NCBI GenBank assembly: GCA_964548225.1
Contig: CAZJQP010000019.1
Coordinates: 1 to 61,515, forward strand
From: CALMEH01 sp964548225
GTDB lineage: Bacteria > Acidobacteriota > Blastocatellia > Pyrinomonadales > Pyrinomonadaceae
DNA length: 61,515 nt
Direction of reading: 5' to 3'
The translations under genes and the position numbers were made by a program. The notes under the pieces were generated by a model. That model ran no database searches, was not told where the DNA came from, and was given only the letters and a program-made list of their open reading frames with translations. Shown here piece by piece: positions 27,039 through 36,823 of this stretch (position 1 is its first letter; every line of letters starts with the position of its first letter).

Positions 27039-27575
27039 TCAATTTATTTCCAAGACTCGAATGAATTTCCCAAATTTATTTATTTTGTTTGCAAGTTTCT
27101 CGGTGGTGCTGTTGGGAGCAATGTAAATAAAGACAAATTCGTTGGCGATTTTGGTGATAAACTCGTTTCGTTTGATGGCGTTTTGGGCAGTTGTGCGATT
27201 GTTGTTTTCGGCAAACGGCGAAAGCAACAGCAAGCGGTTTTCCGCGATTGCCGCTTTCCAATCTTCCGGCAGACGCATCTTCGCCAAGTTACGCGCCGGA
27301 CAAACAATCGCACGTTTTCGCCGACGCAAAAGGCTTTCAAATATCTCGCGTTCAATCGGCGAATGAAAACCGCTAATCAACACAGCATTTTTAACCTTTT
27401 CATTGAAATTTTTGGCGTAATCAAATGCTTTCAAAATTGCCGCGCCGGAACATTGCCGCGATGAAAAAAGTCCGATTTTACGAAGCCGGAGAAGTTCAAG
27501 ATTACCGACGGCGAAAACTGTTTCCGAAAAACCGGAAAAAATCTGCAAATCGTTACATTTTTTTACAGAAAGCAT
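27039..27575 (-). CDS. DprA/SLOG-like Rossmann protein
   Basis: The 178-residue protein contains NAVLISGFHSPIEREIFESL, a glycine-bearing SGFHSPIE motif. It continues RAIVCPARNLAKMRLP, RLLLLSPF and TAQNAIKRNEFI. These match the short DprA-like branch of the SLOG superfamily rather than full DprA (no SAM or winged-helix domains). SLOG proteins bind nucleotides or nucleic acid and recur in bacterial conflict systems as sensors. It is the last gene of the defence-like run, 37 bp after the DUF3037 gene. Confidence 0.7.
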   Translation of the reverse strand: MLSVKKCNDLQIFSGFSETVFAVGNLELLRLRKIGLFSSRQCSGAAILKAFDYAKNFNEKVKNAVLISGFHSPIEREIFESLLRRRKRAIVCPARNLAKMRLPEDWKAAIAENRLLLLSPFAENNNRTTAQNAIKRNEFITKIANEFVFIYIAPNSTTEKLANKINKFGKFIRVLEIN

Positions 27576-27612
27576 TTGAAATTATCCGTCTGCAAAGAGT
27601 TTGAAATTTTTG

Positions 27613-28419
27613 TCAGGCGTGAGCCGTTTTTTTGATAAAATCCGCAAGTTCTTCAATCTGAGATGTAAAATACAAATTCACGTCATATTTTCTTAAAATA
27701 TCGCGGACGGTTTGGCGGCTTTCTATATTTGCTTGCTCGAATCCGGCAAGCACATTGAGTTTATAATTATGTTCCGACAAATCATCTCCTTCGACGGCTA
27801 AACGGCAAGTTTTGGCAATGGTTTGATTTTCGTCAGAGCCGAAAACAACCGCTTTGACCAAATTCGGCTGACCGTTTTGATAACCGAACGGATAAGTTTC
27901 CGTGCGGTGAAGAAGCGGAAGTTCAATCTGCACGTTTCGCTCGATTAGATTACCGAGCCGACGTTTTTGCAAAACTTCGTCGAACTGACGAACAATCCTT
28001 TTTTCGGTCAGAGTTTTTTGTTCCGCTTTTTGCCGTCCGCCGACGAGTTTTTCGCATAAATTTTCTAAATCGGCACACGGGTCAAAAACTTTAATCGGGC
28101 GCGGCGCAGTCAAAATCATTTGGTTGGCGCGGGTTTCGACAAAAAGATTAAAGTCTTCGCCCGAAATAATAAAGTCGGTCTGCTGACGGATTCTTTCGGC
28201 AAAAGCGTCTTTCATTGCGCTGATGCGCGTCAAGTCGAGCTTTTCGCCGTCGAAAAAACGGCGCACGCGGTCGTTACCGCCGGAAAATTTGACATCCAAA
28301 AATCTTTTCTCCGGGCAGAACAAAACCACGCCGACGTTTGCGCCTTCGGCGCGTTCGAGATTGGGAACATATTGCAGAATCGAATAGTAACCTTTTGCCG
28401 GTTTGAAATTATTATTCAT
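27613..28419 (-). CDS. DUF3037 protein, partner of HipA-like kinase
   Basis: The protein has about 268 residues from ATG 28417-28419, which has a gaggag ribosome site; it overlaps the upstream kinase by 8 bp. The N-terminus GYYSILQYVPNLERAEGANVG followed by VVLFCPEKRFL is the DUF3037 signature. DUF3037 genes usually sit directly beside a HipA-like kinase, as here, so the pair probably acts together as kinase and partner or inhibitor. Function has not been established to my knowledge. Confidence 0.78.
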   Translation of the reverse strand: MNNNFKPAKGYYSILQYVPNLERAEGANVGVVLFCPEKRFLDVKFSGGNDRVRRFFDGEKLDLTRISAMKDAFAERIRQQTDFIISGEDFNLFVETRANQMILTAPRPIKVFDPCADLENLCEKLVGGRQKAEQKTLTEKRIVRQFDEVLQKRRLGNLIERNVQIELPLLHRTETYPFGYQNGQPNLVKAVVFGSDENQTIAKTCRLAVEGDDLSEHNYKLNVLAGFEQANIESRQTVRDILRKYDVNLYFTSQIEELADFIKKTAHA

Positions 28420-29263
28420 TTTGGTTCTCCTCATTCGGCGAAAAATCGAGTTCCGCCTGCATTGGCTCGACGGGCAAAAATCGCGCAAAGTTTTCGGTTA
28501 AAAATCGGGCGCGGTCTTTTAAGAAACGGTCAATCGCAGTTTTTGTTTCATCGCCGACCTGCCAATCTTTCGGCATTTCCGCTAAAATATCTTGCCAAAG
28601 CTGCGGACTGACGCTTTTTAATTCTTCGCTCGCTTGGATGATTTGTTCACGGGTAACGTGGCTTTTGAAAAATGGAAAGAATCCGTAGATGCGTTCTTCG
28701 CGGATGTTGCCGATGTCGGCAAGACGCGGCGTTAGTTCGCGCCCACAATTTATAATATGTCCGAAATCAATCGGTTTCAAGATAAATTTTCCCTTTTCAG
28801 CATTTTCTTCCGAAAGAAACAAATTATCGTAGTTCACTCTCGCTTTTCCGTTCTTTCCAAGTCCCGGAGCATAACGGTCGCAATTTCTTGTCCAAGTGTC
28901 GAATACTATTATTTTCGCTAAAACGTCTGTGTTTGTCACATTCGCAAGAGCTTTTTCGCCTCCCATCGTGATACCGATTTCCGCACGGGCAACAAACGCC
29001 GAACCGATTTGAGCGAATTTGCCATTTATCGGAATTTCATCTAAATCGGTCAATTCAAGAACGGCAACATCGAAAGTCGGCAAGCCGAAACGACGCGCAA
29101 GGCGTGTTCCGAGCCAATCGCAAGCCAAGATATGAACGCCTTCGGGATTATTGACGGCTTTCAGATAAGCCGCGCCCGCGTCGGTTTCAATCAAAGCCGC
29201 ACGGGAACTCGATTTCACCGTGCGGACGTAGCGAAGAAAAGTTGTCGGCTGCCAATCAGACAT
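28412..29263 (-). CDS. HipA-like kinase (HipA_2 type)
   Basis: The 283-residue protein has an N-terminal part with ALIETDAGAAYLKAVNNPEG (nucleotide-binding Lys). VFDTWTRNCDRYAPG, near residue 122, corresponds to the catalytic loop of HipA-like kinases. KPIDFGH, near residue 163, is the metal-binding DFG equivalent. It lacks the HipB-type HTH partner and the N-terminal domain of classical HipA. Pairing with DUF3037 is the family's usual arrangement. It sits 18 bp after the methyltransferase gene, so it is expressed with the defence module; target unknown. Confidence 0.75.
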   Translation of the reverse strand: MSDWQPTTFLRYVRTVKSSSRAALIETDAGAAYLKAVNNPEGVHILACDWLGTRLARRFGLPTFDVAVLELTDLDEIPINGKFAQIGSAFVARAEIGITMGGEKALANVTNTDVLAKIIVFDTWTRNCDRYAPGLGKNGKARVNYDNLFLSEENAEKGKFILKPIDFGHIINCGRELTPRLADIGNIREERIYGFFPFFKSHVTREQIIQASEELKSVSPQLWQDILAEMPKDWQVGDETKTAIDRFLKDRARFLTENFARFLPVEPMQAELDFSPNEENQNE

Positions 29264-29281
29264 TTACTTGTTTGGGTATAA

Positions 29282-32200
29282 TCATTTCCATCGTTTAGCA
29301 ATGTATTCGATAGCTTCCGGCGTGCTTAGTTTTTTCATTCCTGTGCCGTCGCGGATGATGAAATCGCGTCCTTGATGATAAACGGGTTTTGGCGATGGTT
29401 TTACTAAAATTCGGCAGATGTCCTTGCCTTCGAGATTGTGGAAAGTCAGTTCGCAGACGGATGAAAAATCGGTTAATCCGCAGTTGTGGCGAATCGTATC
29501 AACCAAGAATCTTTCGTAACCGTCTTTGTCTTGTTTTTGCGGGTTGGCGGTTTTGATGTCTTCGGCGATTCCGACGATGCGGTTTGTGCCGTCTTCGATG
29601 CCGATCAGGATTGCGCCGCCGTCGGTCGAGTTTAGAAAGGCGGTCGCTTCTTCGGAGATTTTCAGGCGCATTGCATCGTCTTTCTTTCCGGTTTTGGCGT
29701 TCCAACAGGCAGCGATTTTGAATTCGATGAAAGGTTTTTCGCCTTCTTTGATTTGTTCGAGCAGTTGCCGGTCGTCGGGATGCGGCGCGAAGGTGCGGAA
29801 GGCTTCGAGCGTTTCGGTTTTGACCGCATCGGAAACGAGCGGAAACGTCGTTAAAATATACTCGAATTCTTCTTCGGTCAGCTCGTAAAGATGCGCGACG
29901 AGAGCATCGAGTTCGGCGCGGAGCATTTGTCTTTCCGATTCATCGGTTACGCCGTTTTTGTGGCTTTCCAAGCCGACTTCTTTTGCCAGATCGTCAAATT
30001 CGGGCGTGGTGCAAATCAACTTCGTGGCGCGTTCGACAATCGGCAAAAATTCGGTATCTTCTTTTGTTAATCGTGGAATTGGAAGCTGATAAACATAAAA
30101 CATATTGATGTTTTGCGAAACCTTATTACGAATCATCCAATCAACCACGAAACTATTAAATAAAGCCACGCAATAAATTAAAGTTTCTCCTTCAACACCT
30201 CTACTCGTCAAAATTGAGTTTCCACAAAAAACATTCGGCGGCAATGCAGAGCAAATAAGTGAATTTGTGTTTACGTTTGAAGCAACCGCACGAATGCCTA
30301 GCCTATAATCTTGGTAATCTAAAGTTTGACCGTTATCTTCGTTCCGACCAAGAATAGAGGCTCGACCTTCCTTTTTGTCAATCCAATATCGCCCTTCACT
30401 GAAAGTATCTGTAAATTGGTGAATCATTTTACCTTCATGAAGTGGAAGCCTGTCTTTACCGCTCGATGTTTTGAACAAATGGCTATCATTTGTCATATCA
30501 AATTCGCGCGTCAAACTTAAATTCCATTTGTTTTCAGATTCTTCAGATAAAAGAGGAAATTTAAGTAACTTTTCTGCAATTTGAACATCTGTTTTATTCT
30601 TGAATTCCATTATCGAAATTGAATCGGGTGAAAGTCTTTTTATGAGAGAAACAGAAATTTTGAGATGTTCTTTGTCTGAATTTAAAAATTCACCAATTTT
30701 ATCAGGTTTGATAGCCTCTCGCGGATTTATCCGAAATGCCGCCTCAAATTTGTCGGTTTTTTCGCCTTTATAAAAGGTCAAGATACAAAATTTTTGAGCG
30801 TGATGGACATTTTCAAAAATAAATTTTTCGTTTGATAATCCGAATAAAGAGTTGATTCGTGAGTTATCAAAAAGCATTTCACGCAGTTGTTTTGCGCCCA
30901 AATCAGTATAAATTCCGCTTTGAACTATAATTCCGCAAGCACCGCCATCACGAAGCAAATTGAAACATTGCTCAAGAAATAATTTATAAAGATTTATGTC
31001 TGAACCTTGTTTTTTTCCGTTGACAACAGAAATTTGATTTTTATATTGAGGTGTTGAACGATAATACAAACTAACGTGCGGAAAATGGTTAATATATTCC
31101 AACCACAATTCACGAATTTGAATATTATTTTTAAGAATTTTACCACTTTCTTTTTTAAATGCTTCTATTGCCATTTTCTTTTTATAGAAAATCTTTTCAG
31201 CTTCTTCACCTTTTTCTTTGGAGATAAGTTCTTCGTGTTGCTCAAAGAATTCCTTTGCATTGGGTTTAAATACTTCCCAAGGTGGATTAGCAATAATTGC
31301 ATCAAAACCACCATTTTTGAAAACTTTTGGAAACTCGAATTCCCAATGAAATGGCTGTAGTTCTTCAATATCGGCTTTGGTCAATTCTCTTTTTTCCGGT
31401 TTGCCGATTTTGTTTTGTTTCTCGTCCCAAGTCGCTTGTTCAAACTTGATTTTTAAATCTTTGAAATCGCCGAGCAGGAGTTCGTTGAGTTTTTCGTAAG
31501 AATCACGGCGAAGTTTTTCGATATGACTTCTCAACACTAAAAGGCGCGTGTCCTGACTTCCGCTTTCGTCTTTTTCGGATTTGAACGAATGTTCTTTGTA
31601 GAGTTTGATTGACAGCTCTTTGTCTTCGAGAATCTTTTTGTATTCGTTGGCGGGCGTATCCGAAAATAAATGCGATTGCGTTTCACCGAGCGCATTCACT
31701 TTGTCGAAAGCCTTTTCGTCAACCTTCAAAATGCCGATCAAAGAATTTCCTGCCAAAATATTGAAATCAATATTCGGCAAAGGTTCGAGCCGCCGCCGGT
31801 CGCTGACGGAAGAAACGAGCGTCATAAAAAGCCGCAGTTTGGCGATTTCGGTCGCTTCTTCCATAATGTCCACGCCGAAAAGATTGTCGGTGATGATGCG
31901 CTTTTTGAGAAAATAATTAAAAGCGTGTTCCTTGCGGATTTGGTCGAGTTCGTCTTTCAGACTTCCGCCCAAAATCTCGATCTTGCCGATGACCGCCGAA
32001 TAAACATTCAAAAGCGTCTTTAACGCCGCCACCAAAAACGCGCCCGAACCGCAAGCCGGATCGAGCAGTTTCAAACCCGGCAGAATGTCGTGCCAGAGTT
32101 TTTCGCAAAGATTATCGTCGAGATTGAGCAGAAGATCGGAAATCGAACCGTAAGTTCTCGATAAAAACAAACCGCCGTCGTTTGAAGAAAACATATTCGG

Positions 32201-33337
32201 CGTTGTTCCGTCGGCAGGTTTGGCGAGCGCGTTTACTTTGTCGAGAATGAGTTTGTAGATCGTCTGTTCGCACAGATAACCCGTTATTTCCGGTCGGGTG
32301 TAATACGCGCCGAACGCCTTCTGGTTGATGTATTTTTCAAAAATATAACCGAGAACATCAGGATTTATTTCGTTCGGCTTGCCGCTCGGCGTGTCGTCCA
32401 GATGCCAAGAATATCTGCCGAAAAGCGCGAACAGATTTTCAAACGCTTCGTCGGCAATTTGAATGTCGTTATTTTCGTCGAGTTCGATTTTATGTGGCAG
32501 AAACAAACCGCCGTTCAAGAACGGAACGTCGCCGAGCAAACTTTTTTCTTCGGGTTTGCGATCATATTCGGGTTTGGCAAAACCGACGAAAAAGAGTTTG
32601 TCGAGAAATTCGGTGTAAAAAAGATTGTTGCCTTTCGCTTTCGAGGCGGCGAGCTTGTCTTGCAGATAGTTTTGGTTATTGTCAATAAAAAACTTTTTCT
32701 GCAAAAAGTATATGAACATCAAGCGGTTCAAAATAACCGACGCATACCATTGTTTATCGCGCTCGTTTTCGATGCCTTTGATGAATTCGATAAACTCAAG
32801 GTGAAATGTTTGAAATTCGCCGTAGAACTTTTTCGTTACCTTTTCAACATCGAGAGCCTGTTGGAGTTTATTTGCAACGGCGACAATCGGCACGTTTCCT
32901 TCATCATCAAACTCGCTGATGTCGAAGTTCATCGCCGTTATTTTGCCGAGCATCAAATCTACGGGCTGACCTTTGATGTAAAGATGTTCGCGCGGATATT
33001 TTTTCTTGTCTTCAAATTTAGTCCAATACCAAAGACTGTTCGTGCGGCTTCCGTCAACGAAAATCAAAACATTTTCGCGATGAAGTTTGATGATTTCATC
33101 CTCGATCTTTTTCCGTAAATTTTTATCGGGAATCGCGCCGTTTGCCGAAGCGATTTCAAAAACGGTCGCGCCGGAAAGCTGAGAGATTTCTTTGCGGGTG
33201 AATTTTTTATCGCTGACGTAAAATTCGACTTCCCGATCATTTGCGGGGTTACTCCAACCGAGTTCGTTGAAAAGCTGTCGAAACTCGAAATTGCTCAAAT
33301 GTCGGCTAAGAATTTCTATCGGTAAATTTTCGGGCAT
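29282..33337 (-). CDS. Large N6-adenine DNA methyltransferase with C-terminal AlbA_2/Schlafen-like domain
   Basis: The protein has about 1351 residues from ATG 33335-33337, 4 bp after the helicase gene. Residues 1-170 are an unassigned N-terminal domain. FGAYYTRPEITGYL (about 343) is motif X-like. LDPACGSGAFL (about 425) is SAM motif I and ANPPWEVF (about 684) is motif IV NPPW of gamma-type adenine methyltransferases (Eco57I class). The region about 850-1130 would be target recognition. The last 140 residues, from FIEFKIA to FLNSTDGGAILIGIEDG, are an AlbA_2/Schlafen-type domain that could bind nucleic acid or cut RNA. No PD-(D/E)xK motif is obvious. Confidence 0.85.
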   Translation of the reverse strand: MPENLPIEILSRHLSNFEFRQLFNELGWSNPANDREVEFYVSDKKFTRKEISQLSGATVFEIASANGAIPDKNLRKKIEDEIIKLHRENVLIFVDGSRTNSLWYWTKFEDKKKYPREHLYIKGQPVDLMLGKITAMNFDISEFDDEGNVPIVAVANKLQQALDVEKVTKKFYGEFQTFHLEFIEFIKGIENERDKQWYASVILNRLMFIYFLQKKFFIDNNQNYLQDKLAASKAKGNNLFYTEFLDKLFFVGFAKPEYDRKPEEKSLLGDVPFLNGGLFLPHKIELDENNDIQIADEAFENLFALFGRYSWHLDDTPSGKPNEINPDVLGYIFEKYINQKAFGAYYTRPEITGYLCEQTIYKLILDKVNALAKPADGTTPNMFSSNDGGLFLSRTYGSISDLLLNLDDNLCEKLWHDILPGLKLLDPACGSGAFLVAALKTLLNVYSAVIGKIEILGGSLKDELDQIRKEHAFNYFLKKRIITDNLFGVDIMEEATEIAKLRLFMTLVSSVSDRRRLEPLPNIDFNILAGNSLIGILKVDEKAFDKVNALGETQSHLFSDTPANEYKKILEDKELSIKLYKEHSFKSEKDESGSQDTRLLVLRSHIEKLRRDSYEKLNELLLGDFKDLKIKFEQATWDEKQNKIGKPEKRELTKADIEELQPFHWEFEFPKVFKNGGFDAIIANPPWEVFKPNAKEFFEQHEELISKEKGEEAEKIFYKKKMAIEAFKKESGKILKNNIQIRELWLEYINHFPHVSLYYRSTPQYKNQISVVNGKKQGSDINLYKLFLEQCFNLLRDGGACGIIVQSGIYTDLGAKQLREMLFDNSRINSLFGLSNEKFIFENVHHAQKFCILTFYKGEKTDKFEAAFRINPREAIKPDKIGEFLNSDKEHLKISVSLIKRLSPDSISIMEFKNKTDVQIAEKLLKFPLLSEESENKWNLSLTREFDMTNDSHLFKTSSGKDRLPLHEGKMIHQFTDTFSEGRYWIDKKEGRASILGRNEDNGQTLDYQDYRLGIRAVASNVNTNSLICSALPPNVFCGNSILTSRGVEGETLIYCVALFNSFVVDWMIRNKVSQNINMFYVYQLPIPRLTKEDTEFLPIVERATKLICTTPEFDDLAKEVGLESHKNGVTDESERQMLRAELDALVAHLYELTEEEFEYILTTFPLVSDAVKTETLEAFRTFAPHPDDRQLLEQIKEGEKPFIEFKIAACWNAKTGKKDDAMRLKISEEATAFLNSTDGGAILIGIEDGTNRIVGIAEDIKTANPQKQDKDGYERFLVDTIRHNCGLTDFSSVCELTFHNLEGKDICRILVKPSPKPVYHQGRDFIIRDGTGMKKLSTPEAIEYIAKRWK

Positions 33338-33341
33338 AATT

Positions 33342-36300
33342 TTATTCTGTTTGTTCAAACAATCCCATCGAACAAATAATATGCGGTTCGTGGGATTCAA
33401 TTTCTTCTTCTTTCAAACTCAATTCGTCGCGGTCGCGCAAACTCATCACGAGTTCGGCAAGCTGATGATTGCCGATGCCTTCGCGCAGACGTTTGTTAAG
33501 TAAGTCCGTCGCGGTTTGTTTTAACGGAAAACGGTAAATATCGTCAATCGTATTTTCCAAAACTTTTGTTTCGGGCAAAAGGTCGAATAATGCTCCGCGT
33601 CCTTCATTGAGATACGCTTTCAAGTGATGATAAACGCGGTATCTCGCGCCGGAAGGTCGCCCCAAGCCGCCGCCCGTGTTTTTATATTCGCGGACGATTT
33701 CTTCAACGCCTTTTTCGACAAGCCGGAAATGATCCGCGTGGCGCGGAATCGCCGGAGTGTCGGGATGACACTGCGCCACCTGCAAAATAGCGAGCTGCGA
33801 TTCGGTAACGGTGTTGCCGTTTTTATCAATCCACGAAAGCGCGTCCGCGCCTTCGCCGGTGCGAACATACATCAAAACACCTTCGGGCAAACCGCCGGAT
33901 TTTTGTATGTGGCGCGCCGAAAAACTGACGTTCGGCAGATCGCGGATAATCTTGTCGAGTTTCGGTTCCTGTTCGACGGCGTTTTTCCAAATCTGAAATG
34001 CCTGTGATGCGAGATCAACTTCCGAATCGGCTTCGTCATCGAGAATTCCCGCTTTTTCGTGATAAAGATCGCGCAGAGTTTCGGTGCGAAATTCGTCTTC
34101 AAAAAAAGATTCGTCCGTGCCGACGACTTCGGCGTTTTCCTGAAGCCGCTGCTGAACTCTCTGGCGCAAGCGGATAATCCTTTCAACTCCTTCGGACGGC
34201 AGAAAGCTATAACAAAGAATTTCAGCCGATTGCTGACCGATACGGTCAACACGCCCGGCGCGTTGGATCAGCCGGATGATCGCCCACGGCAGATCGAAAT
34301 TAACGACGATATGTGCGTCCTGCAAATTTTGCCCTTCGCTTAAAACGTCGGTTGCGACTAAAACGCGAAGTTCGTTTTCATCGGGAATGTTTTTGCCGTT
34401 GCTTTTCGGTGAGAATCGCCAAGCTAATTCCGTCGGATTAACCGAGTTTCCGGTGGCGTAAGCGAGTTTTTCGATTCCGGCTTTTTTCAATTCGTTTTCG
34501 AGATAAAATGCGGTATCGGCAAACTGTGTAAAAATCAAAACTTTTTCGTGCGGATGTTTGTATTTAAGGAGTTCGAGAAGCGCGTTGAATTTCGAGTCTT
34601 TTTTTACGTCCCAACCGCCGTTTGTTTCAAGCAGTCCAACCAGATTTACCGCATCTTCTTCTAATTGCTTTTTCAGCGAGGGCTTGAAGAATTCCGATTT
34701 TATCCATTTGAAACGGCGGCGATAAACATTCTCATATTGCTCATAAACTTCACGCGCCCGTTTTTTGAAATCTTCGACGGAATGTTTGCGGTAAAGAAAA
34801 TCGAAGTCTTCAAGCGCATCTTCATCGTCGGTTTCTACTTCATCAATGTCGGCATCATCGAAAAATAAATTTTGTTCGTTTTCGTCTTGATCGGTTCTAG
34901 TCGTATCGAGATATTCGGCGGATTGCGTTCCAATCGGCAAAGGCAGTTTATTTTCAATCGCGTAGAGAAAAATGAAATTACGCAAAATATGTCTTTCGAC
35001 TGAAAGCAGAAATGACATTCCGCCGGATTCAAGCCGTTTGAAAAGATTCGTGCGGCTGAAGCCCATCAAGCGTTGTCCGGCACGAGATAATCCTTCAAAC
35101 TGATTTTTTTCGGAAATGGATGCTTTCTGCTCGGCGGTTTTAGAAATGTAATTTCCCAAACCGTAACGCGGAAGCCGTAGTTCGCTGACAACCCTAAAGG
35201 CTTCGTCTGAAGAAAGCCGACTATACAGGTCGTTCGGATTATTTTCATCAACTTCGTATTTTATCGTTTTAGGTTTTCTTTCTGGAAAATAAAACCGTTT
35301 ACCGTCGGGAAAATTCAGATATTTTCTGCCATTGGTTTCATCCGTTTCGGCGTAATTTTCCTGAATAAATGTTCGCGTTCGACGAATGAGAAACAATCGC
35401 ATCAGATCGCGCCAATCATCGGCAATCTCGCTTTTTTCAAAAGCGGCAAGCGAACGGATATTTGCTTGATACCTACTTTGGAATTCAACCTCGCCTATAT
35501 TCTTTATGTATTTCTCTGGGCGAATTCCTAAATCCTTATCATCCGGGATAAAAAGCCGAAGCTGTGCGGAAAGATCAAGATATGTCTTGTTATATGGCGT
35601 TGCAGTCAGCAAGATGCAACGGCTGTCCGATGACCGAATATATTCCTGAATCGCACGGTAGCGTTTTCCTTCACGGTTTCGCAAGTTATGACTTTCATCA
35701 ATTAGGACTGTTCGGAAACGTGCCGGAACGTCTTTTAACTTTTTGAGAACTATACTGAGCGACATAACTTTCGCTTGTAAGCCGTAATTATCAACATAGC
35801 TTTGCCACATCTTGACGAGATTTTTCGGACAAATAATAAGCGTGCTGTGTCCCGTATCTTGCTCGACAGATTTTGCTAAAGCAGTCGCCATCAGCGTCTT
35901 TCCCAAACCGACGACATCACCGATCAAAACGCCGTTGCGCTTTTTCAAATGATGGGCGGCGATTTTAACGGCGGCTGATTGATAATCAAAAAGAGTGTCC
36001 TGAAATTCTCTCGGAACTCTAAACTCGTTGATTCCGGCGCGGGCTTCCTGCGATAAATGGTAAGCGATCTTCAGATAAATATGATACGGCGGAATCAAAT
36101 CCGGTCGCGCCCAACTCGTGTCAATAATTTCAGCTAATTCGTCGGAAATATCCAGACACCAACGGTCAGCCCAACGGTCGTCAAACCATTTTTGGAGTTT
36201 TTCGCAAGCCGTTTCGTCTAAAACATCAACATTCAATTCGCCCTGTTTCGAGAGTCCGGCAAATGTTAAATTACTGCTCCCGACAAATCCGATTGTCGGA

Positions 36301-36752
36301 TTGTTATGGTCGTTTCGATGAATTAGGTAAAGTTTGGCGTGAAGCTGATGCCGCAAGAATAATTTGACACAAACCTTTTTGGCTTTGATTTGTTCGCTTA
36401 ACTGCCGCAAAGCCTTTTCATCTTCGGCTGTCGGAATGCCGTAGGTTAATTGCTCTCTAAAATCTTGGGCAATTTGTTTTTTTAGCCGAACGACCGTTGC
36501 TTGGTCTAAATCTCGTTGATTAACCAAGCTGAAAAACTTTCGTAATTCTTCTTGCGGAGCAGACTGCATCCCGACCAAAAGACGACAACAGTTTTCCATT
36601 CCGCCTTTCCAATTATCAATATGTGCGGCTATTTCCTTCCAACCGCGAAGATTGAAATAGCCGACACAAAAATCGGCTCTTTCGGCGATGCGAAGGCTTT
36701 CCTGCAAAGTCGGAAGAAAGGATAATTCTATGTTGTCGAAGATTCTGGGCAT
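33342..36752 (-). CDS. PLD-domain plus SNF2-type helicase fusion
   Basis: The protein has 1136 residues. The N-terminal phospholipase-D fold has one HxK motif (HAKLYL, 138-143) and GSSN (158-161). The usual Asp seven residues after the His is replaced by His. The helicase part has Walker A DVVGLGKT (279-286), DESH (352-355), LLTATPYNK, and motif VI RAGRVDRIGQ near residue 870, as in RapA/SNF2 proteins. An acidic insert lies near 640-680. It is the promoter-proximal gene of the five-gene module. PLD domains can act as nucleases; this fusion with an adjacent adenine methylase recalls drmC/drmD plus drmMI of class 1 DISARM, fused and reduced. Confidence 0.88.
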   Translation of the reverse strand: MPRIFDNIELSFLPTLQESLRIAERADFCVGYFNLRGWKEIAAHIDNWKGGMENCCRLLVGMQSAPQEELRKFFSLVNQRDLDQATVVRLKKQIAQDFREQLTYGIPTAEDEKALRQLSEQIKAKKVCVKLFLRHQLHAKLYLIHRNDHNNPTIGFVGSSNLTFAGLSKQGELNVDVLDETACEKLQKWFDDRWADRWCLDISDELAEIIDTSWARPDLIPPYHIYLKIAYHLSQEARAGINEFRVPREFQDTLFDYQSAAVKIAAHHLKKRNGVLIGDVVGLGKTLMATALAKSVEQDTGHSTLIICPKNLVKMWQSYVDNYGLQAKVMSLSIVLKKLKDVPARFRTVLIDESHNLRNREGKRYRAIQEYIRSSDSRCILLTATPYNKTYLDLSAQLRLFIPDDKDLGIRPEKYIKNIGEVEFQSRYQANIRSLAAFEKSEIADDWRDLMRLFLIRRTRTFIQENYAETDETNGRKYLNFPDGKRFYFPERKPKTIKYEVDENNPNDLYSRLSSDEAFRVVSELRLPRYGLGNYISKTAEQKASISEKNQFEGLSRAGQRLMGFSRTNLFKRLESGGMSFLLSVERHILRNFIFLYAIENKLPLPIGTQSAEYLDTTRTDQDENEQNLFFDDADIDEVETDDEDALEDFDFLYRKHSVEDFKKRAREVYEQYENVYRRRFKWIKSEFFKPSLKKQLEEDAVNLVGLLETNGGWDVKKDSKFNALLELLKYKHPHEKVLIFTQFADTAFYLENELKKAGIEKLAYATGNSVNPTELAWRFSPKSNGKNIPDENELRVLVATDVLSEGQNLQDAHIVVNFDLPWAIIRLIQRAGRVDRIGQQSAEILCYSFLPSEGVERIIRLRQRVQQRLQENAEVVGTDESFFEDEFRTETLRDLYHEKAGILDDEADSEVDLASQAFQIWKNAVEQEPKLDKIIRDLPNVSFSARHIQKSGGLPEGVLMYVRTGEGADALSWIDKNGNTVTESQLAILQVAQCHPDTPAIPRHADHFRLVEKGVEEIVREYKNTGGGLGRPSGARYRVYHHLKAYLNEGRGALFDLLPETKVLENTIDDIYRFPLKQTATDLLNKRLREGIGNHQLAELVMSLRDRDELSLKEEEIESHEPHIICSMGLFEQTE

Positions 36753-36823
36753 TTTATTCAGCGATTCGAGATGTAAAGCAAAAAAGTAAAAACCGAAGTT
36801 TCGTTATTGTAAAAAAGAATAGA

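Noticed and set aside
28120..28611. Plus-strand frame of 163 codons
   Set aside because: Antisense to the DUF3037 and kinase genes, which have clear family signatures.
27039..36752. Complete DISARM system
   Set aside because: No DUF1998 gene (drmB), no drmA helicase, and the PLD is fused to the SNF2 part; only partial resemblance is supported.
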